Shown here: positions 34,391-42,628 of the stretch, one piece after another
Numbering within the stretch: the first letter of the stretch is position 1
Layout of the letters: each line of letters starts with the position of its first letter
Assembly (NCBI RefSeq): GCF_030705305.1
Contig: NZ_JAUZEE010000003.1
Coordinates: forward strand, 496,001 to 560,000
From: Leptothrix discophora
Lineage (GTDB): Bacteria; Pseudomonadota; Gammaproteobacteria; Burkholderiales; Burkholderiaceae_C
Length of the DNA stretch: 64,000 nucleotides
Direction of reading: 5' to 3'
Made by a program: the position numbers and the translations under genes
Notes under the pieces: generated by a model
Databases searched by the model: none
Told to the model about the DNA's origin: nothing
What the model saw: the letters and a program-made list of their open reading frames with translations, nothing else

Positions 34391-34468
34391 ACGGTCTGCA
34401 CGAGCCGTCCGATCCATCGTCAGCAAGCCCATTGCCATCGGCTCAACAAGCCGGTCGCAGCAAGCCCA

Positions 34469-35281
34469 ATGAGCCCCATTCCAGCGCCTCGCGCGCAACC
34501 TGCATCCCGCCAGCCCATCGTGCTGGTCCCGGCCTGCAACCGCATGATCGGTGCGCATCCCTTCCATGTCGCCGGGCAGAAGTACGTCGATGCGGTCAGG
34601 CTGGCCGGCGCCCTGCCGCTGGTCGTGCCCAGCGCCACGCCGGACCAGCTCGATGCGCTGCTCGACCTGGCCGACGGCGTGCTGCTGACCGGCTCGCCGT
34701 CCAACGTCCACCCCAGCCACTTCGGCGAGGCGGTGCACGACACCCGCCTGCCCCTGGACCCGCTGCGCGACGACTGGACCCTGCCGCTGATCCCCAAGGT
34801 GCTGGCGCGCGGCATGCCGTTGTTCGCCATCTGCCGTGGCTTCCAGGAGGTCAACGTGGCCCTGGGTGGCAGCCTGCACCAGGCCGTGCAGGAGGTTCCC
34901 GGGCAGCATGACCACCGCGCGCCGCCGGACGCGCCGGTCGACGTGCAGTACGGCCCGTCGCACCGCGTGCGCGTGACCGCAGGCGGGCTGCTCGAACGCC
35001 TGCTCGCCGATGTCGCCGTGGGGGGCGACATCACCGTCAACAGCGTGCACGGTCAGGGCGTCAAGCGCCTGGCCGATGGCCTGCGCGTCGAGGCCCGCGC
35101 ACCGGACGGCCTGGTCGAAGCCTTCACCCGCGACGCGGGCGCGGGCACGGGCTTCCTGCTCGGCGTGCAGTGGCACCCCGAATGGCAGGCCGCCGACAAC
35201 CCCGTCTCGATCCCCTTGCTGCAGGCCTTCGGTGCAGCCTGCCAGGACTACCGCGACCTGCATCGCCCACCGAACCGTTGA
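34469..35281 (+). CDS. puuD: Gamma-glutamyl-GABA hydrolase (PuuD-like, class I amidotransferase)
   Basis: A 270-residue peptidase-C26/GATase1 protein. The catalytic Cys122 lies in F-A-I-C-R-G-F-Q-E-V-N and the His236/Glu238 pair in Q-W-H-P-E-W. An early P-A-C-N-R-M and H-P-F-H-V-A-G-Q-K-Y match PuuD. It hydrolyses gamma-glutamyl-GABA to glutamate and GABA, the last step of the gamma-glutamylated putrescine pathway. A sigma-54-like promoter lies upstream and the PuuA-like gene starts 91 bases downstream. Confidence 0.9.
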   Translation: MSPIPAPRAQPASRQPIVLVPACNRMIGAHPFHVAGQKYVDAVRLAGALPLVVPSATPDQLDALLDLADGVLLTGSPSNVHPSHFGEAVHDTRLPLDPLRDDWTLPLIPKVLARGMPLFAICRGFQEVNVALGGSLHQAVQEVPGQHDHRAPPDAPVDVQYGPSHRVRVTAGGLLERLLADVAVGGDITVNSVHGQGVKRLADGLRVEARAPDGLVEAFTRDAGAGTGFLLGVQWHPEWQAADNPVSIPLLQAFGAACQDYRDLHRPPNR

Positions 35282-35372
35282 CCTGTCCGCCTGGACGGGT
35301 GTCGGCGTCGCAGCCTCGGCGCATCGGCCTTCGCGGGCCGTGCAGCAAATGCGACGCGCAACGGGAAACTTC

Positions 35373-36740
35373 ATGGTCACGAGAGACAACTTCACCTTCA
35401 GCGAACTCGAGAACTGGCTCAACGAGCGTCGCGTCACCGAGATCGAATGCCTGGTGCCGGACCTCACCGGCGTGGCGCGCGGCAAGATCCTGCCGCGCGA
35501 GAAATTCACCGAGGACCGCGGCATGCGGCTGCCCGAGGCGGTCGTCGCGATGGGCGTCACCGGCGAGTTCCCCGAGGAGGGGCCGTACTACGACGTCATC
35601 AACCCCACCGACCGCGACATGCACCTGCGGCCCGATCCGCGCACCGTGCGCATCGTGCCGTGGGCGACCGACCCGACCGCGCAGGTCATCCACGACTGCT
35701 ACGACAAGGAAGGCCGCATCGTGCCCTTCGCGCCACGCTCGGTGCTGCGGCGGGTCTGCGAGCTGTTCGATGCCGAGGGCTGGAACCCGGTGGTCGCGCC
35801 GGAGCTGGAGTTCTACCTGGTCGCGCGCAACACCGATCCGGACATCCCGCTCAAGCCGCCCAAGGGCCGCAGCGGCCGGGCCGAGACCTCGCGCCAGGCC
35901 TACTCGATCGACGCGGTCAACGAGTTCGATCCGCTGTTCGAGGACGTCTACTCCTACTGCGAGCAGATGGAGCTCAATGTCGACACGCTGATCCACGAGG
36001 TCGGCGCCGGCCAGATGGAGATCAACTTCTTCCACGACCACCCACTCGGGCTTGCGGACGAGGTGTTCTTCTTCAAGCGCACCGTGCGCGAGGCCGCGAT
36101 GCGGCACGACATGTTCGCGACCTTCATGGCCAAGCCGATCGCCGGCGAGCCGGGCAGCGCGATGCACGTGCACCAGTCCATCGTCGACCGCGCCACCGGC
36201 CGCAACCTCTTCAGCAACGAGGACGGCAGCCCGAGCCGCGAGTTCTACTGGTACATCGGCGGCCTGCAGAAGTACATCCCGTCGGCGATGGCGCTGTTCG
36301 CGCCCTACGTCAACAGCTACCGCCGGCTGTCGCGCTTCACGGCCGCGCCGATCAACATCCAGTGGGGCACCGACAACCGCACCGTGGGCATCCGCTCGCC
36401 GGTGGCCGGCCCGGCGGCACGGCGGATCGAGAACCGCGTCATCGGCGCGGATGCCAACCCCTACGTCGCGCTGGCCGCCACGCTGGCCTGCGGCTACCTG
36501 GGCATCAAGAACCGCATCGAGCCGACGCCCGAATGCAAGGGCGACGCCTACCTGGGCGACTTCCAGCTGCCGCGCAGCCTGGGCGAGGCGCTGGAACTGC
36601 TGCGCCACGAGAAGGACCTGGCCGACGTGCTGGGCGCCGAGTTCGTCACCGTCTACACCGAGGTCAAGGAGATCGAGTTCGCCGAGTTCATGAAGGTCAT
36701 CTCGCCGTGGGAGCGCGAGCACCTGCTGCTCCACGTCTGA
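35373..36740 (+). CDS. puuA: Gamma-glutamylputrescine synthetase-like glutamine synthetase
   Basis: A 455-residue glutamine-synthetase-family ligase. It has D-L-T-G-V-A-R-G-K-I-L-P near residue 29, E-L-E-F-Y-L near 143, H-E-V-G-A-G-Q-M-E-I-N near 209, G-S-A-M-H-V-H-Q-S near 261, and N-R-T-V-G-I-R-S-P and A-D-A-N-P-Y near 335-367. These hold the metals, ATP and glutamate in the family. The lack of the adenylylation-loop tyrosine region and the company of puuB, puuC and puuD favour ligation of glutamate to putrescine over ammonia. The ATG at 35373 has GGGA 8 bases upstream; ATG 35349 is an alternative. It is followed 34 bases later by the SpuC-like aminotransferase. Confidence 0.9.
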   Translation: MVTRDNFTFSELENWLNERRVTEIECLVPDLTGVARGKILPREKFTEDRGMRLPEAVVAMGVTGEFPEEGPYYDVINPTDRDMHLRPDPRTVRIVPWATDPTAQVIHDCYDKEGRIVPFAPRSVLRRVCELFDAEGWNPVVAPELEFYLVARNTDPDIPLKPPKGRSGRAETSRQAYSIDAVNEFDPLFEDVYSYCEQMELNVDTLIHEVGAGQMEINFFHDHPLGLADEVFFFKRTVREAAMRHDMFATFMAKPIAGEPGSAMHVHQSIVDRATGRNLFSNEDGSPSREFYWYIGGLQKYIPSAMALFAPYVNSYRRLSRFTAAPINIQWGTDNRTVGIRSPVAGPAARRIENRVIGADANPYVALAATLACGYLGIKNRIEPTPECKGDAYLGDFQLPRSLGEALELLRHEKDLADVLGAEFVTVYTEVKEIEFAEFMKVISPWEREHLLLHV

Positions 36741-36774
36741 GCCTGACCGCATCGCACGAACCCGGAGAACCCCG

Positions 36775-38205
36775 ATGAACACGAGCAACACGAACGACAC
36801 GAGCGCGGCGGCAGCCATCCGGCGCAGCACCGCCGAATGGCAGGCCGCCGACGCGGCGCACTTCCTGCATCCCTTCACCGACTTCCAGGCGCTGGCCCGC
36901 AAGGGCTCGCGCGTCATCACGAAGGCCGACAACCTCTACCTGTGGGACAGCGAGGGCCACAAGCTGTTCGACGCCATGAGCGGCCTGTGGTGCGTCAACG
37001 TCGGCTACGGCCAGCAGGCCCTGGTCGACGCGGCGGCCCGGCAGATGAAGGAACTGCCCTTCTACAACGCCTTCTTCCAGACCACCACGCCGCCGGCGGT
37101 CGAGCTGGCCGAGCTGCTGGCCGAGGTGGCGCCGCCGGGCTTCCAGCATGTCTTCTTCTCGGGCTCCGGCTCGGAGGGCAACGACACCGTCGTGCGCATG
37201 GTGCGGCGCTACTGGGAGCTGCAGGGCCAGCCCGGCCGCGACGTCATCATCAGCCGCTGGAACGCCTATCACGGCTCGACCATGGCCGGCGCCTCGCTGG
37301 GCGGCATGAAGTACATGCACGCGCAGGGCGGCCTGCCGATCCCCGGCATCACGCACATCGACCAGCCCTACTGGATCGAGCATGGCCGGGGCATGGACCG
37401 GGCCGAGTTCGGCAAGCTCGCGGCGAGCTGGCTGGAACAGAAGATCCTGGCGGTCGGACCGGATCGCGTCGCCGCCTTCATCGGCGAGCCCATCCAGGGC
37501 GCCGGTGGCGTGATCGTGCCGCCCGAGACCTACTGGCCCGAGATCCAGCGCATCTGCGACCGCTACGGCATCCTGCTGGTCAGCGACGAGGTCATCTGCG
37601 GCTTCGGCCGCACCGGCAACTGGTTCGGCTGCGAGACGGTCGGCAGCCGGCCGGACCTGATCACCTTCGCCAAGGGCGTCACCAGCGGCTATGTGCCGCT
37701 CGGCGGCGTGCTGGTCGGCTCGCGCGTGGCCAAGGCCCTGATCGAGCAAGGCGGCGAGTTCGAGCACGGCTACACCTACTCGGGCCATCCGGTGGCCTGC
37801 GCGGTGGCGCTGGCCAACATCCGGCTGATCCGGGAACTGCGCCTGGTCGAGCATGTGCGCGACGACGTCGGGCCCTACCTGGCCTCGAAGTTCGAGGCCC
37901 TGCGCGAGCACCCGCTGATCGGCGACACCCAGACCTGCGGCCTGATGGGCGCGATGCTGCTGGCGCGCGCCAGGACCAGCGCGGCCGGCGGCCCCGAGCT
38001 GTTCGATCCGGCGCTCGAGGTCGGCATGCTCTGCCGCGGCCACTGCTTTGCGAACGGGCTGGTGATGCGCGCGGTCGGCGACCGCATGATCATCGCGCCG
38101 CCGCTGGTGATCACGCGGGCCCAGGTCGACGAACTGATGGGCCTGATCCACCGTTGCCTGGACCTGACCCTGGCCGACCTGCGGGGTCGCGGCCTGATGT
38201 CCTGA
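36775..38205 (+). CDS. spuC: Putrescine:pyruvate aminotransferase-like (SpuC-type)
   Basis: A 476-residue class-III PLP aminotransferase with H-P-F-T-D near residue 32, F-F-S-G-S-G-S-E-G-N-D-T near 127, N-A-Y-H-G-S-T near 163, V-S-D-E-V-I-C-G-F-G-R-T-G (Asp271) and T-F-A-K-G-V-T-S-G-Y (Lys300 for PLP). The G-S-E-G-N-D and Y-N-A-F-F-Q-T-T signatures are those of SpuC, which transaminates putrescine with pyruvate to 4-aminobutanal. This gives a second putrescine route beside the gamma-glutamyl one. GGAG lies 8 bases before the ATG. The stop codon lies inside an 8-bp tandem repeat (38193-38232). Confidence 0.9.
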   Translation: MNTSNTNDTSAAAAIRRSTAEWQAADAAHFLHPFTDFQALARKGSRVITKADNLYLWDSEGHKLFDAMSGLWCVNVGYGQQALVDAAARQMKELPFYNAFFQTTTPPAVELAELLAEVAPPGFQHVFFSGSGSEGNDTVVRMVRRYWELQGQPGRDVIISRWNAYHGSTMAGASLGGMKYMHAQGGLPIPGITHIDQPYWIEHGRGMDRAEFGKLAASWLEQKILAVGPDRVAAFIGEPIQGAGGVIVPPETYWPEIQRICDRYGILLVSDEVICGFGRTGNWFGCETVGSRPDLITFAKGVTSGYVPLGGVLVGSRVAKALIEQGGEFEHGYTYSGHPVACAVALANIRLIRELRLVEHVRDDVGPYLASKFEALREHPLIGDTQTCGLMGAMLLARARTSAAGGPELFDPALEVGMLCRGHCFANGLVMRAVGDRMIIAPPLVITRAQVDELMGLIHRCLDLTLADLRGRGLMS

Positions 38206-38232
38206 TGTCCTGGTGACCTGTTGACCTGATAC
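38193..38232. repeat. Five 8-bp tandem units across the spuC stop codon
   Basis: Units CCTGATGT, CCTGATGT, CCTGGTGA, CCTGTTGA and CCTGATAC lie head to tail. The TGA of the spuC-like gene (38203-38205) lies in the second unit. Slippage would alter the last codons only slightly, because each unit carries TGA in one frame. Confidence 0.8.
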
Positions 38233-38281
38233 CCCCTTGAGCTGAACGTGTCCCGGGTGCGCGCCCCGCGCCTCACCCGGC

Positions 38282-38298
38282 TGGTGCCGAACTTGCAT
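38282..38298 (+). promoter_or_regulatory. Sigma-54-like promoter upstream of first potF
   Basis: TGGTGC-N5-TTGCAT has a perfect -12 element and the exact 10-base GG-to-GC spacing, but two mismatches in the -24 element. It lies 87 bases before the ATG of the binding-protein gene in an otherwise gene-free 179-bp gap. Confidence 0.45.
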
Positions 38299-38384
38299 CC
38301 CGTGTGACGTGCCGCAGCCGGCCAGGGCCGCAGCGGCACCCATCGTTGCCTGTCGTCGATCCACAAGAACCAGGAGCCGCTCCC

Positions 38385-39515
38385 ATGAACTTGCCACGCC
38401 ACGTCCCTACACGGACCCGCCGCTGGGCGCTCGCCGCGCTGACGGCCTGCACCCTCGGCCCGGCCATCGTCCAGGCCCAGGAAGAGGAGAAGGTCCTCAA
38501 CATCTACAACTGGTCGGACTACATCGCCGAGGACACGATCCGGAACTTCGAGAAGGAGACCGGCATCCGTGTGCGCTACGACAACTTCGACAACAACGAG
38601 ATCCTTCACGCCAAGCTGGTGGCCGGCAAGACGGGCTACGACATCGTCGTGCCGTCCTCGAACTGGGCCAAGCTGCAGATCGACGCAGGCCTGATCCGCA
38701 AGCTCGACAAGGCGCAGCTCCCCAACCTGAAGAACCTCGACCCGGCGGTGCAGGCCCAGCTCGCGACCATGGACCCGGGCAACGAGCACATGGTCAACTG
38801 GCTCTGGGGCTACACCACCGTCGGCATCAACGTCGACAAGGTCAAGGCCGCGCTGGGTGGCCTGCCCATGCCCGAGAACGCCTGGGACCTGGTCTTCAAG
38901 CCCGAGTACATCAGCAAGCTCAAGAGCTGCGGCGTGTCCTTCCTCGACTCGGCCACCGAGGTCGTGCCGGCGGCCCTGCACTACCTGGGCAAGCCGTCCT
39001 TCAGCAAGACGCCGGGCGACTACGCGCAGGCTGCCACGCTGCTCAAGAGCGTGCGCCCCTACGTGACGCTGTTCAGCTCGTCGGGCTACATCAACGACAT
39101 GGCCGCCGGCGGCATCTGCGTCGCGCTGGGCTGGTCGGGCGACATCAACATCGCGCGCCAGCGCGCCATCGACGGCAAGACCGGCCAGAACCTGCAGGCC
39201 CTGATCCCGTCGACCGGCGGGCTGCTGTTCTTTGACTCGATGATCATTCCCAACGACGCGACCCATCCCGGCAACGCGCACAAGTTCATCAACTACGTGC
39301 TGCGCCCCGAGGTGCATGCGGCGATCACCAACAAGGTCTTCTACGCCAACCCGAACAAGGAATCGATCAGGTTCGTCAAGCCCGAGGTCGCGACCAACCC
39401 GACCGTCTTCCTGGCCCCTGCCGACATGGCGAAGATGAAGCCGCCCGGTGCGCTGAACAACGACCTGCGCCGCCTGATGACCCGCACCTACACCGGCTTC
39501 AAGACCGGACTCTGA
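38385..39515 (+). CDS. potF: Polyamine ABC transporter substrate-binding protein (PotF-like), orphan copy
   Basis: A 376-residue periplasmic protein with a signal peptide ending about residue 32 (I-V-Q-A-Q). It has the PotD/PotF signature L-N-I-Y-N-W-S-D-Y-I-A-E-D-T, then F-D-N-N-E near 66, Y-D-I-V-V-P-S-S near 85, W-L-W-G-Y-T-T-V-G-I-N near 140 and W-S-G-D-I near 247. These positions line the putrescine site in the family. It is closely similar to the protein at 42629 but has no permease next to it; a DUF3138 outer-membrane protein gene follows 15 bases later. It may share PotGHI with the second copy and differ in ligand. A sigma-54-like promoter lies upstream. Confidence 0.92.
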   Translation: MNLPRHVPTRTRRWALAALTACTLGPAIVQAQEEEKVLNIYNWSDYIAEDTIRNFEKETGIRVRYDNFDNNEILHAKLVAGKTGYDIVVPSSNWAKLQIDAGLIRKLDKAQLPNLKNLDPAVQAQLATMDPGNEHMVNWLWGYTTVGINVDKVKAALGGLPMPENAWDLVFKPEYISKLKSCGVSFLDSATEVVPAALHYLGKPSFSKTPGDYAQAATLLKSVRPYVTLFSSSGYINDMAAGGICVALGWSGDINIARQRAIDGKTGQNLQALIPSTGGLLFFDSMIIPNDATHPGNAHKFINYVLRPEVHAAITNKVFYANPNKESIRFVKPEVATNPTVFLAPADMAKMKPPGALNNDLRRLMTRTYTGFKTGL

Positions 39516-39530
39516 CCACGGGAGACCGAG

Positions 39531-40967
39531 ATGACCCGACAAGCACGACACACCCTCGCCCCCGCTGCGCTGACCGCCCTGGCCGGGGCCGCGCTGCTGG
39601 CCCTGTCGCTGCCCGCCAGCGCCCAGTCCAACGACGAGCTGCTGCGCGAGCTGCGCGCGCTCAAGGACCGCGTCAACCAGCTCGAACAGCAGCTGCAGGC
39701 TGGCAAGCCCGCCGCCGCCGCACCGGGCCAGTGGGGCATGACGCCCGAGCAGACCCAGGAGCTCAATCGCGTCACCACCAAGGCAGAGGCCCTGGAGGAC
39801 AGCCGCGACGCGATGGGCTTCAAGGGCCTGAAGATCTCCGGCTACATGGACCCGGCCTTCGTCGCCAGCCGCCGCCAGAACACGGCCGGCTTCCAGTTCC
39901 TCAACGGCGTCGGCGACGACGGCTACGCCTACGACAACTCCACCTTCGGCAGCGTCGCGCTGGACCTCCTCAAGGAGACCGACAGCGGCACGAAGTACCA
40001 CCTGACGCTGGTCCCCAACCGCGGCACCGAGTCGATCATGAACGGCGCGAACCGCATCGTCCAGGAAGCCTCGGTGCAGGTGCCACTGGGCGATCCGGCC
40101 ACGCTGCTGATCGCCGGCCATGTGCCGGACTGGTCGGGCTATGAGTACACCCAGCCGACGCTGAACAAGCTGATCACGCACAACCTGCTGTTCGACCTGA
40201 CGCTGCCGACCGCCTACACCGGCGTGGGCACCCAGGTCACCAGCGGCAAGTGGATCACCAAGGCCATGCTGGCCAACATGAACACCTCCAAGCGTTCGGC
40301 CGGCAACAAGATGCCGGTGATCGCCTACCGCGCCGACTACGCGGCGACCGAGTACTTCGGCTTCGGCTTCGCGGGCGTGCATGGCAAGGCGGCGAACTTC
40401 AGCGAGAACGTGACCACCAGCGACGGCTTCCAGCTCAACCCGACGACCGGCCTGTCCGAGCCCAACAGCGTGGTCGTGTCGCAGCCCGACTCGCGCGTCG
40501 ACCTGTTCGAGATCGACGCCTACTTCACCCGCGGCGACTGGAACTTCAACGGCCAGTTCTCGGTCGGCCGCCAGGCCGCCGCCTCGGTGACGGCCGCAGC
40601 GGACGGCAGCCTGCGCGCGGCGCAGTGGTGGGGCCTGTCGGGTCTGGCGTCCTACAAGTTCACGCAGCGCATCGAAGGCATCGTCCGGGCCGACTACATC
40701 AACAACAAGAAGAACGGCGGCGGCCTGCTGGGCTACGCGACCAACGACGGCCGCAACGGCATCGGCAACGACGGCGTCGACACCGAGACCGGCGCCAACC
40801 GCTACGCGCTGACGGTCGGCCTGAACTACGCGATCGATCCGACCGTCGTGTTCAAGACCGAGCTGCGCCACGACGCGGCCAGCCGGGCCGTGTTCGAGGA
40901 CGTCCGGACCGGCACGCTGGTGAAGAACAACCAGCTCTTCGCGACCTCGCTGGTCGTGAGCTTCTGA
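39531..40967 (+). CDS. DUF3138 porin-like outer-membrane protein
   Basis: A 478-residue protein with a signal peptide to about residue 32 (L-P-A-S-A-Q-S). A short coiled coil (33-60, L-L-R-E-L-R-A-L-K-D-R-V-N-Q-L-E-Q) is followed by a long region of alternating polar/hydrophobic strands and a C-terminal phenylalanine (L-V-V-S-F), the usual mark of an outer-membrane beta-barrel. The DUF3138 assignment rests on remembered family features. It lies between a PotF-like gene and the PuuC-like gene, only 2 bases before the latter, so a role as an outer-membrane channel for polyamines is a reasonable but untested idea. Confidence 0.78.
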   Translation: MTRQARHTLAPAALTALAGAALLALSLPASAQSNDELLRELRALKDRVNQLEQQLQAGKPAAAAPGQWGMTPEQTQELNRVTTKAEALEDSRDAMGFKGLKISGYMDPAFVASRRQNTAGFQFLNGVGDDGYAYDNSTFGSVALDLLKETDSGTKYHLTLVPNRGTESIMNGANRIVQEASVQVPLGDPATLLIAGHVPDWSGYEYTQPTLNKLITHNLLFDLTLPTAYTGVGTQVTSGKWITKAMLANMNTSKRSAGNKMPVIAYRADYAATEYFGFGFAGVHGKAANFSENVTTSDGFQLNPTTGLSEPNSVVVSQPDSRVDLFEIDAYFTRGDWNFNGQFSVGRQAAASVTAAADGSLRAAQWWGLSGLASYKFTQRIEGIVRADYINNKKNGGGLLGYATNDGRNGIGNDGVDTETGANRYALTVGLNYAIDPTVVFKTELRHDAASRAVFEDVRTGTLVKNNQLFATSLVVSF

Positions 40968-40969
40968 GC

Positions 40970-42481
40970 ATGAGCAGCGCCACCCCCCACAGCGCCAAGC
41001 CGGACTGGCATGCCCGCGCCCGCGCGCTCACGATCGACGGGCGGGCCTGGATCGACGGCCAGCGGGTCGATGCCGCCTCGGGCGCGACCTTCGACAAGCA
41101 CTCGCCGGTCGACGGTCGCCGGCTCGCGGCGGTGGCGCGTGGCGAGGCGGAGGACGTCGACCGCGCGGTCCGCTCCGCGCGGTCCGCGTTCGAGGACGGC
41201 CGCTGGTCGCGCAAGGCCCCGGCGGCGCGCAAGCGCATCCTGCTGCGCTGGTCCGAGCTCATCACCGCCGCACGCGACGAGCTGGCGCTGCTCGAGACGC
41301 TCGACATGGGCAAGCCGATCCAGTACGCGCTGGGCGTGGACGTGGCCGCCACCGCCCGCACCATCGCCTGGTACGGCGAGGCGATCGACAAGGTCTACGA
41401 CGAGATCGCGCCGACCGGCTCGAACGCGCTGGCCCTGATCACCCGCGAGGCGATGGGCGTGATCGGCTGCATCGTGCCCTGGAACTACCCGATGATCATG
41501 GCCGCCTGGAAGCTCGGGCCGGCCCTGGCCACCGGCAACTCGGTGGTCATGAAGCCCAGCGAACGCTCGCCGCTGACCGCGCTGAAGCTGGCCGAGCTGG
41601 CGGTGCAGGCCGGCATCCCGCCGGGCGTCTTCAACGTCGTGCCGGGCTATGGCCACGAGGCCGGCGAGGCGCTGGCGCTGCACATGGACGTCGACGCGAT
41701 CGGCTTCACCGGCTCGACCCGCACCGGCCGGCGCATGCTGGACTACGCCTCGCGCTCCAACCTCAAGCGGGTCTGGAACGAGCTGGGCGGCAAGTCGGCC
41801 TTCCTCGTCTTCCCCGACCACCAGGACCCGGCGCTGGCCGCGCGCACCGTTGCCGGCGCGATGTACTTCAACCAGGGCGAGTCCTGCAACGCGCCCTCGC
41901 GGGTGCTGGTGCACGCGTCCATCGCCGACGACTTCGTCGCCGTGCTGCGCGAGGAAGCGCCGAAGTACCGTCCGGGCGACCCGCTCGATGCCTCGACCGT
42001 GATGGGCGCGCTGGTCGACGAGGCCCAGCTGCGCACCGTGATGGGCTACATCGAGTCCGGCCGGGCCGAAGGCGCGCGCTGCATCGTCGGCGGCGAGCAG
42101 GCCCGCACCGGCAGCGGCGGCCCCTACGTCGAGCCGACGCTGTTCGACGGCGTCACGCCACAGATGAAGATCGCCCGCGAGGAGATCTTCGGCCCGGTGC
42201 TGTCGGTGCTGCGTTTCCAGGACGAGGCCGAGGCGGTCGCGCTGGCCAACGGCACCGACTACGGCCTGCAGGCCAGCGTTTGGAGCCACGACATCAACCG
42301 GGCGCACCGCGTGGCACGTGCCTTGCGAGCCGGCACCGTGCACGTCAACCAGTACGACGAGGACGACATCACGGTGCCCTTCGGCGGCTACCGGCAGAGC
42401 GGCAACGGCCGTGACAAGTCGCTGCATGCGCTGGAGAAATACACCGAGCTGAAGACCACCTGGCTGCGCATCGACCGCTGA
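40970..42481 (+). CDS. puuC: Gamma-glutamyl-aminobutyraldehyde dehydrogenase (PuuC-like)
   Basis: A 503-residue NAD(P)-dependent aldehyde dehydrogenase with P-W-N-Y-P near residue 170, G-F-T-G-S-T near 245, catalytic Glu271 in E-L-G-G-K-S, catalytic Cys306 in N-Q-G-E-S-C-N-A-P-S, and E-E-I-F-G-P-V near 400. In context it oxidises gamma-glutamyl-aminobutyraldehyde, and perhaps also 4-aminobutanal from SpuC, to the acid. Earlier in-frame codons belong to another gene, so the ATG at 40970 is the only sensible start. It has no clear Shine-Dalgarno and lies 2 bases after the DUF3138 stop, suggesting translational coupling. Confidence 0.92.
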   Translation: MSSATPHSAKPDWHARARALTIDGRAWIDGQRVDAASGATFDKHSPVDGRRLAAVARGEAEDVDRAVRSARSAFEDGRWSRKAPAARKRILLRWSELITAARDELALLETLDMGKPIQYALGVDVAATARTIAWYGEAIDKVYDEIAPTGSNALALITREAMGVIGCIVPWNYPMIMAAWKLGPALATGNSVVMKPSERSPLTALKLAELAVQAGIPPGVFNVVPGYGHEAGEALALHMDVDAIGFTGSTRTGRRMLDYASRSNLKRVWNELGGKSAFLVFPDHQDPALAARTVAGAMYFNQGESCNAPSRVLVHASIADDFVAVLREEAPKYRPGDPLDASTVMGALVDEAQLRTVMGYIESGRAEGARCIVGGEQARTGSGGPYVEPTLFDGVTPQMKIAREEIFGPVLSVLRFQDEAEAVALANGTDYGLQASVWSHDINRAHRVARALRAGTVHVNQYDEDDITVPFGGYRQSGNGRDKSLHALEKYTELKTTWLRIDR

Positions 42482-42628
42482 GCGCCACCCCGTCGGAGAC
42501 GTGAAAACCTTGCACCATAATCCGCGCCGCAACGCGCGCCGGTCACACCGCTCCGTGGGGTGGAACCGGCCGACGACGCAGCGCCTGGAAGACCTGACCC
42601 TTTACCCCTCACCCGTGCAGGAGCCCTG

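Noticed and set aside
35290-35310. Sigma-54-like GG-N10-GC upstream of puuA
   Set aside because: Spacing fits but the -12 element lacks the TT and the -24 element is poor; chance matches are frequent in GC-rich DNA.
42500-42540. NtrC half-site TGCACCA and CATAAT box before the second potF
   Set aside because: Only half of the NtrC consensus is present and no matching -35 or -24 element was found, so no site is claimed.
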